Assembly (NCBI RefSeq): GCF_030285365.1
Contig: NZ_JASVDS010000006.1
Span: 124,001 to 188,000, forward strand
DNA length: 64,000 nucleotides
Origin: Roseateles subflavus
GTDB lineage: Bacteria; Pseudomonadota; Gammaproteobacteria; Burkholderiales; Burkholderiaceae_C
Reading direction: 5' to 3'
The position numbers were made by a program, and so were the translations under genes. Position 1 is the stretch's first letter. Every line of letters begins with the position of its first letter. Below are positions 1 to 10,341 of this stretch, one piece after another. The notes under the pieces are model-generated. The model was not told the DNA's origin and searched no databases. It saw only the letters and a list, made by a program, of their open reading frames with translations.

Positions 1-1148
<1,148 letters not shown>

Positions 1149-1188
1149 ACACATGCCTTTCTTGAGATTCTTGAATTATGGCGAGTCA

Positions 1189-2772
1189 TCAGCGTTGAGA
1201 CTGTGACTGCAGGTAGCCCTGAATTGCGGGGGTCACGGCCGGCATCAGTTCTGCCAGTGCGGGCGCCCCCTCCTCCGCTGCGGGTGCATAGATGAACACG
1301 GCGGCGGCGTTGTCGACCCGCCCTGCCAGGCGGCACCAGGCCGTCAGCAGGCGGGCGCGCACCGCCGAGTTGGTGAAGCTGCCGTCGATCCAGTGGGTCT
1401 GCAGCACCTGCAGCTCCTCCCGCGCGCCCGACACATGCAGACGCTGGCGCAGGCCCGCGGCCTGCCACACCGGGGACAGCCCGGCGCTGCCAGCGCCCGC
1501 GCTGTCGGGCACCACGACCCACTCGTCCTTGAAGCCGGCCAGGCGGTTCTCGGAGTTCATCACCTTGCGCTCTTCGTCCTGCCCACGGTAGAACAGCACC
1601 CAGACGCAGAAGGAACGGCCGTCCTTCAGGTAGCAGGCATGCTCCTCGGCACTGGCGCCCCCGTAGGCGGGCTTCCAGCCGGACTTGGCCGGACTCTCCA
1701 GCCGGGTCCAGCCCTGCGCCGTCAGCGACAGGGGCGACAGGGCCACGGGCGCGGAGGCCCCGGCGAGGTGCTCGACGTGATAGGCCCAGCCCGCCGGGAG
1801 CGCCAGCAGCGCCACGACGAGCGCCGCCTGCGCCCAGGGGGCCCGGGGCGCGGCCGGCGAGACCGGCACGGCGGGCTGAGGCTCGACCAGCGGCGCATCC
1901 ACGTAGCGGATGCCGACCATGTAGAGCAGCGTCATCACGAGGCCGAAGAAGATCCAGCCGTAGATGATGTGATCGACGCCCGTGGCCAGCTCGTTGCCGG
2001 ACAGGTGGCCGATCATCACGATCATGTAAGCCCGCAGCCAGTTCGCCACCAGCGGCACGATGAGCGACACCACGCCGAAGACCACCCGGCGCCCGGCGCC
2101 GCGGTAGTTGATGTAGGCGAACAGGGTGCCCACCATGAAGGAGGCAATGAGGTAGCGAATGCCGCTGCAGGCTTCCACCACCGACCAATGGCCGCTGGGG
2201 ATGACGAACTCCAGCCCCTCGCGGTAGACCGGGATGCCCGAGGCCCGGAGCGCCGCCACGGTGAAGTCCGCGGTGGAGTTCATCAGCGTGGGCAGCAGGA
2301 ACTCGCCGAAGGGCACGGCGAAGAAACTGAAGCTCAGCGGGAACAGCAAGCGCATGCCGATGGCCCGCCCGAAGACGACTGGCACCAGCAGCACGAGCAC
2401 GGCCACGATGGCGAAATGCTCCGCCGCATTCACGTGGGCCAGGCGCACGACCAGCCAGCCCGGCACCAGCAGGGCCAGCAGCACCAGGCCCGGCCACCAG
2501 GGCCGGGGCTGCATGACCAGGCAGTCGTAGCGACGGCGCCAGATCAGCCACAGCACGGCCGGGAAGACGAGATAGCCGTGGGCGAAGGTGTCTGAACGCG
2601 CCCAGATGCCCACCATCGACTCGAAGGACGGCCAGAGCAGCGCGATGGCCGCCACCGTGCACAAGGCCCAGGCCAGCAGCGCCGAACGCCAGCCGGCCCG
2701 CAGCGCGTCCGGCAGCGTGTGCCAGAAGCGCCGCGTGTCGAGGATCAACTCCTGCCACAAGTCCTTCAGCAT
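1189..2772 (-). CDS. xrtA: Exosortase A fused to an EpsI domain
   Basis: This is a polytopic inner-membrane transpeptidase-like protein of 527 residues. It is expected to recognise PEP-CTERM tails and process them during export. The N-terminal 290 residues hold about eight hydrophobic segments and the exosortase triad: Cys202 in EACSGIRYL, Arg247 in ANWLRAY and His268 in VDHIIYGW. The remaining ~200 residues match the EpsI (DUF3485) type, with a periplasmic region containing W-K-P-A-Y-G and an N-R-L-A motif. The fusion of the two is normal for XrtA of Burkholderiales. The ATG overlaps the stop of the upstream glycosyltransferase by 7 nt, which indicates translational coupling. Its substrate in this window is the PEP-CTERM protein at 13485-14297. 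Confidence 0.95.
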   Translation of the reverse strand: MLKDLWQELILDTRRFWHTLPDALRAGWRSALLAWALCTVAAIALLWPSFESMVGIWARSDTFAHGYLVFPAVLWLIWRRRYDCLVMQPRPWWPGLVLLALLVPGWLVVRLAHVNAAEHFAIVAVLVLLVPVVFGRAIGMRLLFPLSFSFFAVPFGEFLLPTLMNSTADFTVAALRASGIPVYREGLEFVIPSGHWSVVEACSGIRYLIASFMVGTLFAYINYRGAGRRVVFGVVSLIVPLVANWLRAYMIVMIGHLSGNELATGVDHIIYGWIFFGLVMTLLYMVGIRYVDAPLVEPQPAVPVSPAAPRAPWAQAALVVALLALPAGWAYHVEHLAGASAPVALSPLSLTAQGWTRLESPAKSGWKPAYGGASAEEHACYLKDGRSFCVWVLFYRGQDEERKVMNSENRLAGFKDEWVVVPDSAGAGSAGLSPVWQAAGLRQRLHVSGAREELQVLQTHWIDGSFTNSAVRARLLTAWCRLAGRVDNAAAVFIYAPAAEEGAPALAELMPAVTPAIQGYLQSQSQR

Positions 2773-3974
2773 GCGCCCCCCGTCGCCAGGCTCAGCGCCC
2801 CGTCGATCGCCGACAGGTGCGCGTCCCAGCTGTAGTGGTCCAGCACGTAGCGACGCGCGGCCTCGCCGATGCGCTCAGCCCGCGCGCGGTCCAAGAGCAC
2901 CTGCTCCAGGGCCGTCAGGTATTCATCCGCCGTTTCCGCTTCGAAGACGGCCTCGCCATGCGGCGCGCCAATCACCTGGGCGCAGCCGCGGGCAGACACG
3001 ACGGCCTTGCACATGGACATGGCCTCAAGCACCTTGTTCTGCACGCCACGCGCCAGGCGCAGCGGCGCCACGACCGCGTCCGCATGTTGCAGATAGGGAC
3101 GCACGTCCGGCACCGTGCCAGTGACCCGCACATGCGCGCCCGCGAGGGCCTGCACCGCCGGGGTCGGGCTGCGTCCGACGATATGGAACTGGGCCTGAGG
3201 ATGCCGTTCGAGCACCGCGGGCAGCACCGCCTCGGCAAACCAGGACACCGCATCGACGTTGGGCCAGTAGTCCATGGCCCCGGTGAAGACGAGATGCGGC
3301 CCCGGGCCGGAGAACGGGCTGGCGCTGCCGGTCTGGGGTTGGAAGAAGTCGCTGTCCACCCCGTTGCACAGAGGCTGGATCTTGTCGTCAAGCCCGGGCG
3401 CCAGGCCCAGGAACAGCTGACGCTCAGGTTCCGTGACCAGGTAGCTCATGCGGGCCGCGCCCACGATGCGGCGTTCGTAGTCCAGCAGCGTGCGTCCCTC
3501 GCGTCCGTAGACCCAGGACATCGGCCAGCGATGGGCCTTGGCATAGCCCACCCACTTCTGGGAGTCCACATCGATGAGATCGACCAGCATGGGCAGCGGA
3601 AGGTCCAGGGCGTACTGCGCCATCGTGGACGAGAACACGATGCTGGCGGCCAGGTCCTGCTGCTGCACACAGCGCTGCACCCAGGCCTTCATGGCGGCAT
3701 CCCGGTAATACGGCAGACCGAGCGGCTCGCCGGTCAACAGCCCCTGGAGGCTGCGGACCTTGCCCAGCGTCGGATTCAGGGGCAGCGCGCAAACTTCGGC
3801 GCACACGCCACGCAGCTTGTCGAGGTATTGCCAGTCATCCGGGTCGTCGACAAAAGTCCCCAGGAACACGCGGTGGCGCTTCGCGAGGTGCTTCAGCAGA
3901 TGCCAGGACCGGACCTTGTCGCCCTTGTTCGGCGGATACGGCAGCCGATGGACCAGGTAGAGGATGTTGGCCAT
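2766..3974 (-). CDS. XrtA/PEP-CTERM-associated glycosyltransferase (TIGR03087/Stp1 type, GT4)
   Basis: A cytoplasmic GT-B glycosyltransferase of 402 residues, likely adding one sugar to the lipid-linked exopolysaccharide repeat unit. The N-terminus MANILYLVHRLPYPPNKGDK is the characteristic opening of the TIGR03087 family that travels with XrtA. A GT4-like C-terminal lobe follows (HLVFTGAMDYWPNVDA, then a region around VVAPLRLARGVQNKVLEAMS, the donor-binding segment). An in-frame start 87 nt further upstream (4061) is possible, but it would add an unconserved, low-quality leader, so I chose 3974. It lies between the deacetylase gene and xrtA on the same strand. Donor and acceptor sugars cannot be read from the sequence. 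Confidence 0.9.
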   Translation of the reverse strand: MANILYLVHRLPYPPNKGDKVRSWHLLKHLAKRHRVFLGTFVDDPDDWQYLDKLRGVCAEVCALPLNPTLGKVRSLQGLLTGEPLGLPYYRDAAMKAWVQRCVQQQDLAASIVFSSTMAQYALDLPLPMLVDLIDVDSQKWVGYAKAHRWPMSWVYGREGRTLLDYERRIVGAARMSYLVTEPERQLFLGLAPGLDDKIQPLCNGVDSDFFQPQTGSASPFSGPGPHLVFTGAMDYWPNVDAVSWFAEAVLPAVLERHPQAQFHIVGRSPTPAVQALAGAHVRVTGTVPDVRPYLQHADAVVAPLRLARGVQNKVLEAMSMCKAVVSARGCAQVIGAPHGEAVFEAETADEYLTALEQVLLDRARAERIGEAARRYVLDHYSWDAHLSAIDGALSLATGGAC

Positions 3975-4113
3975 CTCAGCCCCCTGCCCGAGGGATGCCG
4001 GGGCCCGGGACGGGGGTTCCGTCCGTACGACCGTGCACCGGCACGCGGCGCGCATGCCCACCCAGGACCTGAGCCGCGGACATCAGGCCGTGGATCACCA
4101 ACTCGAATGACAT

Positions 4114-4974
4114 TCAGTGAGAACCCGCTGCTTGGGCCGTCAATCGTGGTTTGAGGAATACCTCGTCCATGCGGCCCCATTGGAAATCTTTCAACAGACG
4201 GGCAATCCGCCCCTCCGTGCGCGAAAGATTTACATAGTGGCGAAAGCGGGATTTCGCATCAATCCCCTGAACGCGCGGCTGATCCGGATCGATTTCCCAC
4301 GGGTGGAAATAGAACACGGCCGGTTGCGCCTCCTGCGTGTTGACGCGATTGAGCATCCAGCGCGAAACACCGTAAGGCAGCAGACGGAAATACCCCCCGC
4401 CACTGCTGGGGAGATTGCGCTCAAACAGCCGCAGCGTGGTGATGGGAATCTCCAGCAGGCCGTCGCGGACGAAATAGGGCGTCCGCGGGGAATCCGGCAT
4501 GCCGTAGTGATCATGGGCGATGGGATAGACGCTGGAACTGTACTGATGCCCGGTTTCACGCAGGACATCAAAAGCCCAGAGATTGCCCTTGCCGATGGAG
4601 AAGCTCGGCGCCCGGTATCCCAGCACCGGTGCGCCGGCGAGGTCCTCCAGCACCTGCTTGGCCCGGGTCAGATCCTCGCGGAATGCGTCGGGGCTCAGAT
4701 CACTGGCACGTTCGTGCCCGTAACCGTGGCTGGCCACCTCATGGCCGGCCGCGACGATGCGGCGCACCAGCGCCGGGTAGCGTTCGGCGATCCAGCCCAG
4801 CGTGAAGAAGGTGGCACGGGTGTCATGCGCGGCCAGCAGGGCTAGGATGCGATCGACGTTGCGCTCGACGCGGCATTCCAGCTCGTTCCAGCGATCGCGG
4901 CGGATGTAGGGGGCGAATGCGGAGACCTGGAAATAGTCCTCCACATCAATGGTCATGGCATTGACGGGCTTCAC
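4114..4974 (-). CDS. XrtA-system polysaccharide deacetylase (TIGR03006, NodB fold with DUF3473)
   Basis: A 286-residue carbohydrate esterase family 4 protein without a signal peptide. The NodB signature is clear: TIDVEDYF (Asp10, Glu12, Asp13) near the N-terminus and the metal-binding S-H-G-Y-G-H at residues 82-87, then RAPSFS (motif 3). The C-terminal part, with FYFHPWEID and a run of basic residues, matches the DUF3473 tail specific to XrtA loci. It probably removes N-acetyl groups from amino sugars of the exopolysaccharide or its precursor. The start ATG overlaps the stop of the upstream ATPase by 4 nt. In many related loci a FemAB-like acyltransferase follows, but none is seen between this gene and the next one. 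Confidence 0.93.
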   Translation of the reverse strand: MKPVNAMTIDVEDYFQVSAFAPYIRRDRWNELECRVERNVDRILALLAAHDTRATFFTLGWIAERYPALVRRIVAAGHEVASHGYGHERASDLSPDAFREDLTRAKQVLEDLAGAPVLGYRAPSFSIGKGNLWAFDVLRETGHQYSSSVYPIAHDHYGMPDSPRTPYFVRDGLLEIPITTLRLFERNLPSSGGGYFRLLPYGVSRWMLNRVNTQEAQPAVFYFHPWEIDPDQPRVQGIDAKSRFRHYVNLSRTEGRIARLLKDFQWGRMDEVFLKPRLTAQAAGSH

Positions 4975-6095
4975 GAGTCCGTTCCTTCCTTGCGCTCGGC
5001 GGCAGTGAGGCCTTCCACCAGCTTCTGCAGCAGCGCCAGCGTCTGCAGGTTGATGCGCTCCAGCCGCATCATGCTGCGCTCGAGGCGCTGCAGGCGGTCC
5101 GTGTGGTGATCCTGGGCCAGGTTGAGGATCTGCTCGGACATGCCCTGCCCCAGCGAGGCGGACAGGCTGATCTGGCTGACGTCGATGTCGAGCCCGGCCG
5201 GGCCCACGGCGTGCTGACCGAGATGCGCGGCCGGCACCGAGGCCGGGCCGCTCGCCAGCGCCGCATGCGCCGAATCAGGAATGGCCGATTCGTCGCGGAT
5301 GTCCTTGACGACCTCCTCGACGTCCGCCTGTGTGAGATGCGTGCGGTTGGCCATGAAGCCCAGCAGCAGCAGACGATCGCACAGGCTGTTGATCCGGCGG
5401 GGGATGCCGCGCGACGCCTTGTGGACCGCCGCGAAGGCAGCGGGGTCGAAGCTCGGATTCCCGGTGCTGCCCGCGCATTTCAGGCGGTGCTCGATGTAGC
5501 GCTGTGTCTCCTCCTCGTCCAGCGGGCCGATGTGGCAGGTTGCCGCCACACGCTGGCGAAACTGCTCCATCTCGGGCCGCTGCAGGATGGCACGGAACTC
5601 GGGCTGCCCCACCAGGAACGTCTGAAGCAGCGACTGGTTGCCGTACTGGAAGTTCGACAGCATGCGCAGCTCCTCCACCGCGCGGGCGCTGAGGTTCTGC
5701 GCCTCATCGACCACCAGCAGGCAACGCTTGCCCTGGGCCGCCTGGCTGACGAGGAAGGCCTCCAGGGCCATCAGCAGCTCGGACTTGGCCATGTCCTTGA
5801 CACGGACGCCAAAGGCCGCCCCGACGAGGCGCAGGGTGTCTTCGGCATCCAGCTGGGTCGTCACCAGATTGCCGATGACCGTGTTGCTGCGGTTCAGGCT
5901 GTCCAGCAGCCCGCGCAGCAGGGTCGTCTTGCCGGCACCGACTTCGCCCGTGATGACGATGAAGCCGTCGTTGCGCAGCACACCGTAGTCCAGGTAGGCC
6001 TTGGCGCGGCGATGCTGCTTGCTTCCAAAGTAGAAATTGGGGTCCGGGCTGAGCTGGAACGGCTTGCTCGTCAGCCCATAAAAAGCTTCATACAT
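4971..6095 (-). CDS. XrtA/PEP-CTERM-associated ATPase (TIGR03015, GspA/ExeA-like AAA)
   Basis: The protein has 374 residues and opens with MYEAFYGLTSKPFQLSPDP, the standard start of ExeA/GspA-like ATPases of XrtA loci. This is why I placed the start at 6095 rather than at an upstream ATG at 6182, which lies inside the preceding gene. Walker A is GEVGAGKTT (residues 50-58), Walker B is LLVVDEAQ (Asp130, Glu131), and an arginine-rich sensor region (GIPRRINSLCDRLLLLG) follows. The C-terminal ~100 residues are predicted helical, with a coiled-coil-like heptad pattern. It may power or regulate assembly of the export machinery. It sits 4 nt after the outer-membrane protein gene and overlaps the deacetylase gene by 4 nt. 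Confidence 0.93.
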   Translation of the reverse strand: MYEAFYGLTSKPFQLSPDPNFYFGSKQHRRAKAYLDYGVLRNDGFIVITGEVGAGKTTLLRGLLDSLNRSNTVIGNLVTTQLDAEDTLRLVGAAFGVRVKDMAKSELLMALEAFLVSQAAQGKRCLLVVDEAQNLSARAVEELRMLSNFQYGNQSLLQTFLVGQPEFRAILQRPEMEQFRQRVAATCHIGPLDEEETQRYIEHRLKCAGSTGNPSFDPAAFAAVHKASRGIPRRINSLCDRLLLLGFMANRTHLTQADVEEVVKDIRDESAIPDSAHAALASGPASVPAAHLGQHAVGPAGLDIDVSQISLSASLGQGMSEQILNLAQDHHTDRLQRLERSMMRLERINLQTLALLQKLVEGLTAAERKEGTDS

Positions 6096-6099
6096 GGGA

Positions 6100-7644
6100 C
6101 TAGAACTGTTGCTGCAGAGTGCCGGTGATGGCGTTCTCCACATAGGGCCGCAGGGGGCTGTCCATCTCGGCGCGCCGCACACTGACGGACAGCATGCGGG
6201 ACTCGGTCAGTCGGGTGCTCCAGGCGCCGCTGAGCGTGCGCAGGTGGGAACCGTTCAGAGCCCCCTGACTGGCGGTCGTGCGCTGGTCCGTGTAGCCGAG
6301 CGACAGCGAGCTCATGGACGTCAGGCGGTGCGAAAGCGACAGGATCGCGCCGCGCTGGGAAATCTGATCCGACAGGCCCAGGTCGTCCCCCGGCACGCTC
6401 GCCGCGCCGATGCGCGTGTTGCGGGTGTGGCCCAGCGACAGGCTCACCGTGGTGCGCACGCCCTGCCACATGGCAGCGATCTGGCGGGTGCGGGACAGGC
6501 TGACGGCCGAACTGAGGAAGCCGGGCGTCGAGACCGCATCGGGAGACAGCCCATTCGACTGCAGCACCGCCAGCACCAGCGTCCGGCGCTTGTCCGGGTC
6601 TGGCTCCAGAGACGCCAGCATCTGGTAGAGCAGATCGAAATTGGTTCGCTGGCCGAGGCCGCCCTGCACGCCGGGCGGCGAGACCTGCTGGAGGTCGGAG
6701 ACGCGCAGGGAGAGGCGCGGCAAGCGGTACTCGAAGGCCAGGCTGTGCGTGTTGCCGTAGGACCGGTGGTCTGCCGCCGCTTCCGCCAGCGTGCGCGGCG
6801 AGGGTCGCCAGGCCACCTGCACGCCGTAGGCCGCCTTGCGCTCGCGGTTGACCGTCGTGTAGTTGTTGGCGTCCGCGCCCATGTTGACGCCAAGCTGCCA
6901 GTCAGGATCAGGCGTGTAGATCAAGGTGCCGATGAGGCGGTCACTGAGCGAGCGCCGCCCCACGCGCGGCGTGGTGACCTGGGCGTCACCGGCCACCCGC
7001 CAGCTCAGCAAGCCGCCGGAGCGGGCCGGCCGCAGAGCAGCGCTGACGGCGTACCCGCTCTGGTCGCCGAGGTCTGTGTTCTTGGCGCGATTGAGCACCA
7101 GGTTCACATGAGACTCCAGCACGGCGACGTCTGAGAGACGCACCCGGAATCCCGGTGTCACGCTGACATTGGCAACCTGGGTCGCATTCGGGTTGGCGAG
7201 CGAGGGGTCCACCGTACGCGGGCCCAGCGCGCTGACATTCTGCTGCGACATGCTGGCCGCCGCCTGCAGGAACAGCCCCCCCTCCGAAGGCGCCCAACGG
7301 AGTTGAGAGCTCAGGTGATGGGTGATGCGATCCGGCTCCGCGGACTTCTGGTAGTAGAGCCCGTTGAGCGCGTAGTCGAGATCGCCTGAGAGTTCGAGCC
7401 CGCGGGCACGCAGCGACACCCCCGGCGTCAGCGTGGTGATCAAGGCAGCGTCCGGAAAATCGCTGGCGAGCTTCAGGTTGCTCGTGTAGCCCTGGGACAC
7501 GCTGACACGAGGCTCCAGCGTGACCCGGCGCTGCGGGCCAGCGGCCCCTCCGGCGTCCTGTGCCACGGCCAGACCGGCCGAACTGGCGGCCAGACAGGCC
7601 AGCCACACCGAGCGAATAGGCCGTGCTTCCCGCTTAGCGGTCAT
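6100..7644 (-). CDS. XrtA-system outer-membrane beta-barrel protein (TIGR03016 family)
   Basis: The 514-residue product begins with a Sec signal peptide (basic MTAKREARPIR, hydrophobic core, cleavage near VAQ-DAGG). The rest alternates polar and hydrophobic residues as in outer-membrane beta-barrels, and it ends in phenylalanine, the usual C-terminal BAM signal. Families of this type (TIGR03016) are found only in XrtA/PEP-CTERM exopolysaccharide loci and are thought to form part of the secretion pore or to anchor the polymer. It overlaps the upstream tyrosine kinase gene by 11 nt and is followed after 4 nt by the ATPase gene, so it is part of one operon. Confidence 0.9.
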   Translation of the reverse strand: MTAKREARPIRSVWLACLAASSAGLAVAQDAGGAAGPQRRVTLEPRVSVSQGYTSNLKLASDFPDAALITTLTPGVSLRARGLELSGDLDYALNGLYYQKSAEPDRITHHLSSQLRWAPSEGGLFLQAAASMSQQNVSALGPRTVDPSLANPNATQVANVSVTPGFRVRLSDVAVLESHVNLVLNRAKNTDLGDQSGYAVSAALRPARSGGLLSWRVAGDAQVTTPRVGRRSLSDRLIGTLIYTPDPDWQLGVNMGADANNYTTVNRERKAAYGVQVAWRPSPRTLAEAAADHRSYGNTHSLAFEYRLPRLSLRVSDLQQVSPPGVQGGLGQRTNFDLLYQMLASLEPDPDKRRTLVLAVLQSNGLSPDAVSTPGFLSSAVSLSRTRQIAAMWQGVRTTVSLSLGHTRNTRIGAASVPGDDLGLSDQISQRGAILSLSHRLTSMSSLSLGYTDQRTTASQGALNGSHLRTLSGAWSTRLTESRMLSVSVRRAEMDSPLRPYVENAITGTLQQQF

Positions 7645-8665
7645 GTCCAGTCACCTCGGCGGGCTGCAGACTCGGCTGAGCCTCGGGGGCATCGCCGCTG
7701 TCGTACCCGTAGCCATAGCCATAGCCATATCCGTAGCTGCCATCCGCATCGACGCGTGCCTGATTCAGCAGCATCAGCCGGACGGGGCAGCTGTCGATCG
7801 TGCTCAGCGCACGCTTCACGGCGGACTGCGGCGTGCTCTCAGCATGCACGACGATCACGATCTGCCCCATCTGCGATGCCAGCACCGCCGATTCGGTGGT
7901 CAGCAGCAGCGGTGGGGAATCAAAGATGATGATGCGATCGGGGTAGCGCTGCGCCATGTCGTCGAGCAGCTTGCGCATGGCGTCGCTGGCCAGCAGTTCG
8001 GTGGCGCGGGCGTGCGGGGTTCCGCTGGGCAGCACGGTCAGCTTGTCGATGCTGGTGCGCAGCAGCGCATCCGACAGATCGACGGATTCCTCCAGCACGT
8101 CCAGCAAACCAGGCCCGGGGGGCAGCCCCAGCATGCGCAGCACCGACGGCCGCGCGACGTCGGCATCGACCAGCATCACCGTGTGATCCAGCTCGGCAGC
8201 GATGCTCATGGCCAGGTTCAGGGAGGTGAAGCTCTTTCCCTCGCCGGCCAAGGCGCTCGTGACCATGATCAAGTTGCCGTGGTTGAGCATCTCGGCACCG
8301 CGGCCCGTGGCATTGCGGATCAGCGGGCGCTTGATCACGCGGTACTGGTCCGCCATGGGCGTGCGGGGCGCATTGGGCGTGACCAGCCCCATGGCAGCCA
8401 GCGCCTCCAGATCCAGTTCCACACGCTTGGACACGGCCGCGGCTGGCGCAGGAGCTGCAACACGCTCGACCGTGCGGGGCGCGACTGCCGGCGCTTGCGC
8501 CTGCACCGGCGCGGCAACGGCCCCTTGAGACGGCGGCAGCTGGCTGGCGTCCGACGCGCCCTGTGCCGGTGGCGACGCGGGCGTCGTCAGCTGGTCGATG
8601 TCCACCCCGGCCTGGCGCAGCTGCTCCAGACGTTCTGCGGCTTGTTCAATGAGACTGCCTGCCAT
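7634..8665 (-). CDS. XrtA-associated tyrosine autokinase (TIGR03018, BY-kinase)
   Basis: A cytoplasmic bacterial tyrosine kinase of 343 residues that controls polymerisation and export of the exopolysaccharide through the Wzz-like partner encoded upstream. Residues 1-90 are Ala/Pro/Gln-rich and low complexity. The kinase core has Walker A (ALAGEGKS, about 139-146), Walker A' (VMLVDADVARPS) and Walker B (IIFDSPPLLLT). The C-terminus carries a Tyr-Gly cluster with six tyrosines within 11 residues (nt 7703-7735), the probable autophosphorylation tail. A GTG at 8671 overlapping the upstream stop is an alternative start. The ATG at 8665 has a better-spaced GGGAGGG Shine-Dalgarno. Confidence 0.93.
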   Translation of the reverse strand: MAGSLIEQAAERLEQLRQAGVDIDQLTTPASPPAQGASDASQLPPSQGAVAAPVQAQAPAVAPRTVERVAAPAPAAAVSKRVELDLEALAAMGLVTPNAPRTPMADQYRVIKRPLIRNATGRGAEMLNHGNLIMVTSALAGEGKSFTSLNLAMSIAAELDHTVMLVDADVARPSVLRMLGLPPGPGLLDVLEESVDLSDALLRTSIDKLTVLPSGTPHARATELLASDAMRKLLDDMAQRYPDRIIIFDSPPLLLTTESAVLASQMGQIVIVVHAESTPQSAVKRALSTIDSCPVRLMLLNQARVDADGSYGYGYGYGYGYDSGDAPEAQPSLQPAEVTGHDR

Positions 8666-8667
8666 GA

Positions 8668-10242
8668 TCACCCTCCCCGATTCGCAATGACGGCCATCGC
8701 GGCGATACCAATGGCAAAACAGATGAACAACAAGGCGCCGGCAGACCAGAAGCTCAGCATGCTGCGCCGCGAACGCGAGACCTCGGCGGGCGTGTGCAGG
8801 CGACCGACGACGCCCAGCACGGGCAGCTCCGTCGCGTCACGCAGCTCCAGGGTGTCATGGAAGACCGGACGCAGCTGGCTGGCGACAAAGGACACGCCCA
8901 GGCCTGCGGCCACGGACAAGCCCCAGGCCGCGGCCAGCAGCACCAGCCGATTGGGTGCCACCGGTTGATTGGACGCACGCGGCGGGTCGATCAGGCGGAA
9001 ATCAGCCACACCGGACGCCACATCCAGCTCGCCGGAGATGGCGGCAGACTCACGACGAGCCACCAGCTCCTCGTAGTTCTTCTTGTGGACGGCGTAGTCA
9101 CGGTTGAGCTGTGCGGCCTCGGCTTCCAGCTGGGGGGCCGTCTTGAGTGCGGAGAGCGCCTGCTGATAACGCGCGGCGTATTCACCAACACGTGCCTGCA
9201 GCTGAGCCACCTGGACTTCGGTCGTCGCGAGCATGCGGGACAGGTCCTGCTGCACGGGCGTGCCGGTGCTGTTGCTGACGCTGCCACCAGCCCCGGTGCT
9301 GGTACGCCGCATCTCCGTGAGCTCGCGCTTCTTCTGCTCTTCCAGGTCCTTGATCAGCTTGCGGGTCTGGATGACGTCCGGATGCGCGTCCGTGAAGCGC
9401 TGCAGCAGCACGTCCAGGTTGCGCTTCTGAGCATCAATGCGGGCATCGAGTTCCGGCATGGCGAATGCGGACGGATCCTGCAGAGCGGTCTGGGCGGCGC
9501 TGTCGAGCCGCGCGCGCTCAGCGGCCAGCTGCTGCTTCGCGGCGCTCCGGGCATTCTCGGCTTCACGCAGCTCAAGCCGGGCACGGTCCAGCTGATTGCT
9601 CAGCTCGCCCAGGCGCGAGGCCGCGTCCTTGCCTTCACTCGCGGTCAGTTCCAGGTTCCGCAGCCGGAACTCCTTGAGGCGCGACTCCGCTTCCTCGAGC
9701 TTCGCCTCGTAGTTCTTGATCTGCTCGTTGATGAAGGTGGTGGCCGTCGCCGTTTCCTTGCGGCTGGCCCCGAGGCTCGACTCCACGAAGATGGAGACCA
9801 GCGACTGCACCACCCGTTTGGCGGTGTCGGGATCCTTGTCACGGTACGACAGCGTGTAGAGGTTGTCCTTCGCGGTACTGCGGATGGAGAGCTCGCGAGT
9901 GAGCATCTCGATCAGGGCCTCCTGCTGCGCCTTGCTCTGGTTGCCCAGATCCAGGTCGGCCATCCGGACCAGCTTCTCCATGTTCGGGCGGCTGATCAGC
10001 GTGCGGCTGAGCATCTGGACCTGCGTGTCGACATTGGGCTGGACGGCCAGCCCGTTCATCAGCGGCTTCAGGATGGACTGAGTATCCACATAGATTCGCG
10101 CACTGGCCTCATAGCGATTCGGCAGCAACAAGGCCACCAGCACCCCCAGGGCGCCCACAAGCCACGCCGCCAGAAGCCCCGCCCATCGGTACTTCCACAT
10201 CCGCCGACCGAGCGTCAGCAACTGAGCGAATAACTGTTCCAT
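8668..10242 (-). CDS. XrtA-system chain-length determinant protein (TIGR03007, Wzz/PCP family)
   Basis: The product (524 residues) is an inner-membrane polysaccharide co-polymerase that sets the length of the exopolysaccharide and works with the tyrosine kinase encoded next. A first membrane segment lies at about residues 20-42 (AGLLAAWLVGALGVLVALLLP), followed by the Wzz domain (YEASARIYVDTQSILKPLM). A long periplasmic coiled-coil region rich in Glu/Gln/Arg comes next, then a second membrane helix close to the C-terminus (ALLFICFAIGIAAMAV). I chose MEQLFAQLLTLGRR at 10242 as start. The longer reading from 10299 adds an unconserved leader. Its stop overlaps the GTG/ATG start region of the kinase gene. 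Confidence 0.93.
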   Translation of the reverse strand: MEQLFAQLLTLGRRMWKYRWAGLLAAWLVGALGVLVALLLPNRYEASARIYVDTQSILKPLMNGLAVQPNVDTQVQMLSRTLISRPNMEKLVRMADLDLGNQSKAQQEALIEMLTRELSIRSTAKDNLYTLSYRDKDPDTAKRVVQSLVSIFVESSLGASRKETATATTFINEQIKNYEAKLEEAESRLKEFRLRNLELTASEGKDAASRLGELSNQLDRARLELREAENARSAAKQQLAAERARLDSAAQTALQDPSAFAMPELDARIDAQKRNLDVLLQRFTDAHPDVIQTRKLIKDLEEQKKRELTEMRRTSTGAGGSVSNSTGTPVQQDLSRMLATTEVQVAQLQARVGEYAARYQQALSALKTAPQLEAEAAQLNRDYAVHKKNYEELVARRESAAISGELDVASGVADFRLIDPPRASNQPVAPNRLVLLAAAWGLSVAAGLGVSFVASQLRPVFHDTLELRDATELPVLGVVGRLHTPAEVSRSRRSMLSFWSAGALLFICFAIGIAAMAVIANRGG

Positions 10243-10341
10243 GTCGTCTGCTTGCCTGAAGCAATCAGCGGTGGACGCCCGAGCGACCACCGCCGTCAAG
10301 AAGTTGAGGCCCTGGCGTCAGCACGCCGCCAGCCTTGCGAC

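Noticed and set aside
10268-10293. 7-bp hairpin GCGGTGG / CCACCGC between the export lipoprotein and chain-length genes
   Set aside because: Short arms, no T-run; could be chance in GC-rich DNA, so not listed as a feature.
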